The position numbers and the translations under genes are program-made. A stretch of DNA of 64,000 bases from Allobosea sp. BH3 (lineage in GTDB: Bacteria > Pseudomonadota > Alphaproteobacteria > Rhizobiales > Beijerinckiaceae), in contig NZ_JAIMCA010000005.1 of the NCBI RefSeq assembly GCF_025499465.1, positions 310,001 to 374,000 of the forward strand. Direction: 5' to 3'. Position 1 is the first letter of the stretch. Each line of letters starts with the position of its first letter. Positions 63,581 to 64,000 of the stretch are shown here, in pieces. The notes under the pieces are model-generated. The model was not told where the DNA came from. It was given only the letters and a program-made list of their open reading frames with translations, and searched no databases.

Positions 63581-64000
63581 ATGCTGCTCCGGGTCGGGAC
63601 TCGCCGAAGCCCCCTTGCTCTTGCTCAGACCAATTTTGTCATTGGTTTAATTAAGCAGATCGATCCCCGGATCGAGTTCGAGATCAAGTCCATCGCGACG
63701 GTCGCCGACAAGGACAGGGTCTCCGAGTTCCATCAGTTCGGGATGATCGGCGTCTTCACCTCGGAGCATGAGGAGCAGCTCCTGTGCGGCGAGGTCGACT
63801 TCGTCGTCCACTCGCTGAAGGACCTGCCGACCTCCCTGCGAGACGGCCTGGCGCTCGCGGCTGTACCGAAGCGCGAGGACCCGCGCGACGTGCTCTGCGG
63901 CGCGACGCTCGAGGGCCTGCGGCAGGGCGCGCGCGTCGGCACGGGCTCGCTGCGCCGCCGCGCGCAGATCATGAGCCTGCGGCCGGATGTGACCGTGGTG
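63581..64000 (+). CDS. Divergent hydroxymethylbilane synthase-like protein, N-terminal part (cut by window end)
   Basis: The first 140 codons give a porphobilinogen deaminase-like protein: RVGTRRSPLALAQTN near the start, the catalytic HSLKDLPTSL, KREDPRDVL, and VGTGSLRRRAQIMSLRPD. Ordinary HemC reads GGKGLFTKE before the catalytic loop; here it is FGMIGVFTSE, and the usual TTGD is replaced by ATVAD. It is therefore a diverged paralog rather than the housekeeping enzyme, or one adapted to another tetrapyrrole. The codons near 63630-63660 are AT-rich compared with the neighbours. AAGGGAA stands before the ATG at 63581. The cofactor Cys region is outside the window. Confidence 0.78.
   Translation, partial: MLLRVGTRRSPLALAQTNFVIGLIKQIDPRIEFEIKSIATVADKDRVSEFHQFGMIGVFTSEHEEQLLCGEVDFVVHSLKDLPTSLRDGLALAAVPKREDPRDVLCGATLEGLRQGARVGTGSLRRRAQIMSLRPDVTVV

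Overview
The window looks like a chromosomal segment of a high-GC alphaproteobacterium of the order Hyphomicrobiales, most like Bosea or a close relative. This is inference from gene content, not a database match. Supporting signs are the accD-folC pair, an AccD without the zinc ribbon, a class II (CP4-like) AroA next to cmk and a TIGR02300 gene, a chemoreceptor ending in the WEEF tail, minCDE, and several families of short palindromic intergenic repeats. No phage, insertion sequence, CRISPR array or replication origin was seen.

Layout. 1-9030 is mostly housekeeping: folC (cut by the window edge), accD and trpA leftward, hrpB rightward, a DUF1194 von Willebrand-type protein, cmk-aroA, TIGR02300 and tRNA-Ala(GGC). 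9031-15709 holds two small ORFs, hemN with an FNR/FixK-type box, and a divergent pair of a periplasmic glucan protein (OpgG/OpgD family) and a GH3 beta-glucosidase. 16001-22346 holds a large chemoreceptor, then an unusual operon: an APH-fold kinase, an enolase paralog with altered active-site residues, and a LacI regulator, behind a TTGACA promoter element and a 12-bp inverted repeat. 22371-31158 holds a 2-hydroxyacid dehydrogenase, then a TetR regulator, two related metal-dependent amidohydrolases and a complete spermidine/putrescine-type ABC transporter. A shared 25-bp palindromic element lies before the TetR gene and before the transporter.

31311-42367 is mixed: a HAD phosphatase, a divergent SDR/HxlR pair, an uncharacterised protein, a two-component system divergent from an MipA/OmpV outer-membrane protein, a membrane-anchored fumarylacetoacetase-fold protein, minCDE with a clear terminator, and a lipoprotein alpha/beta hydrolase. 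42665-59604 is transport and catabolism: an ornithine cyclodeaminase-family gene with a dipeptide-type ABC permease pair, binding protein and LysR regulator; tRNA-Arg(CCG); then a GntR regulator facing a second dipeptide-type permease set, a creatininase-family enzyme, a second polyamine-type ABC transporter, an RraA-like protein and another 2-hydroxyacid dehydrogenase. Neither dipeptide-type set has its ATPase genes here. 59716-64000 has a TPP riboswitch with a hairpin that buries the thiC ribosome binding site, thiC, a cytosine deaminase-like amidohydrolase, and the start of a divergent hydroxymethylbilane synthase-like gene cut by the window end.

The strongest candidate for undescribed biology is the kinase/enolase-paralog/LacI operon (18923-22346). 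Next are the TetR regulon with its operator pair, the tiny divergent ORF sharing an anaerobic box with hemN, the exact 17-bp tandem duplication that makes two four-codon ORFs before a transporter ATPase gene, and the divergent HemC-like gene at the right edge. All functional claims come from reading motifs by eye; no alignment or search was run.
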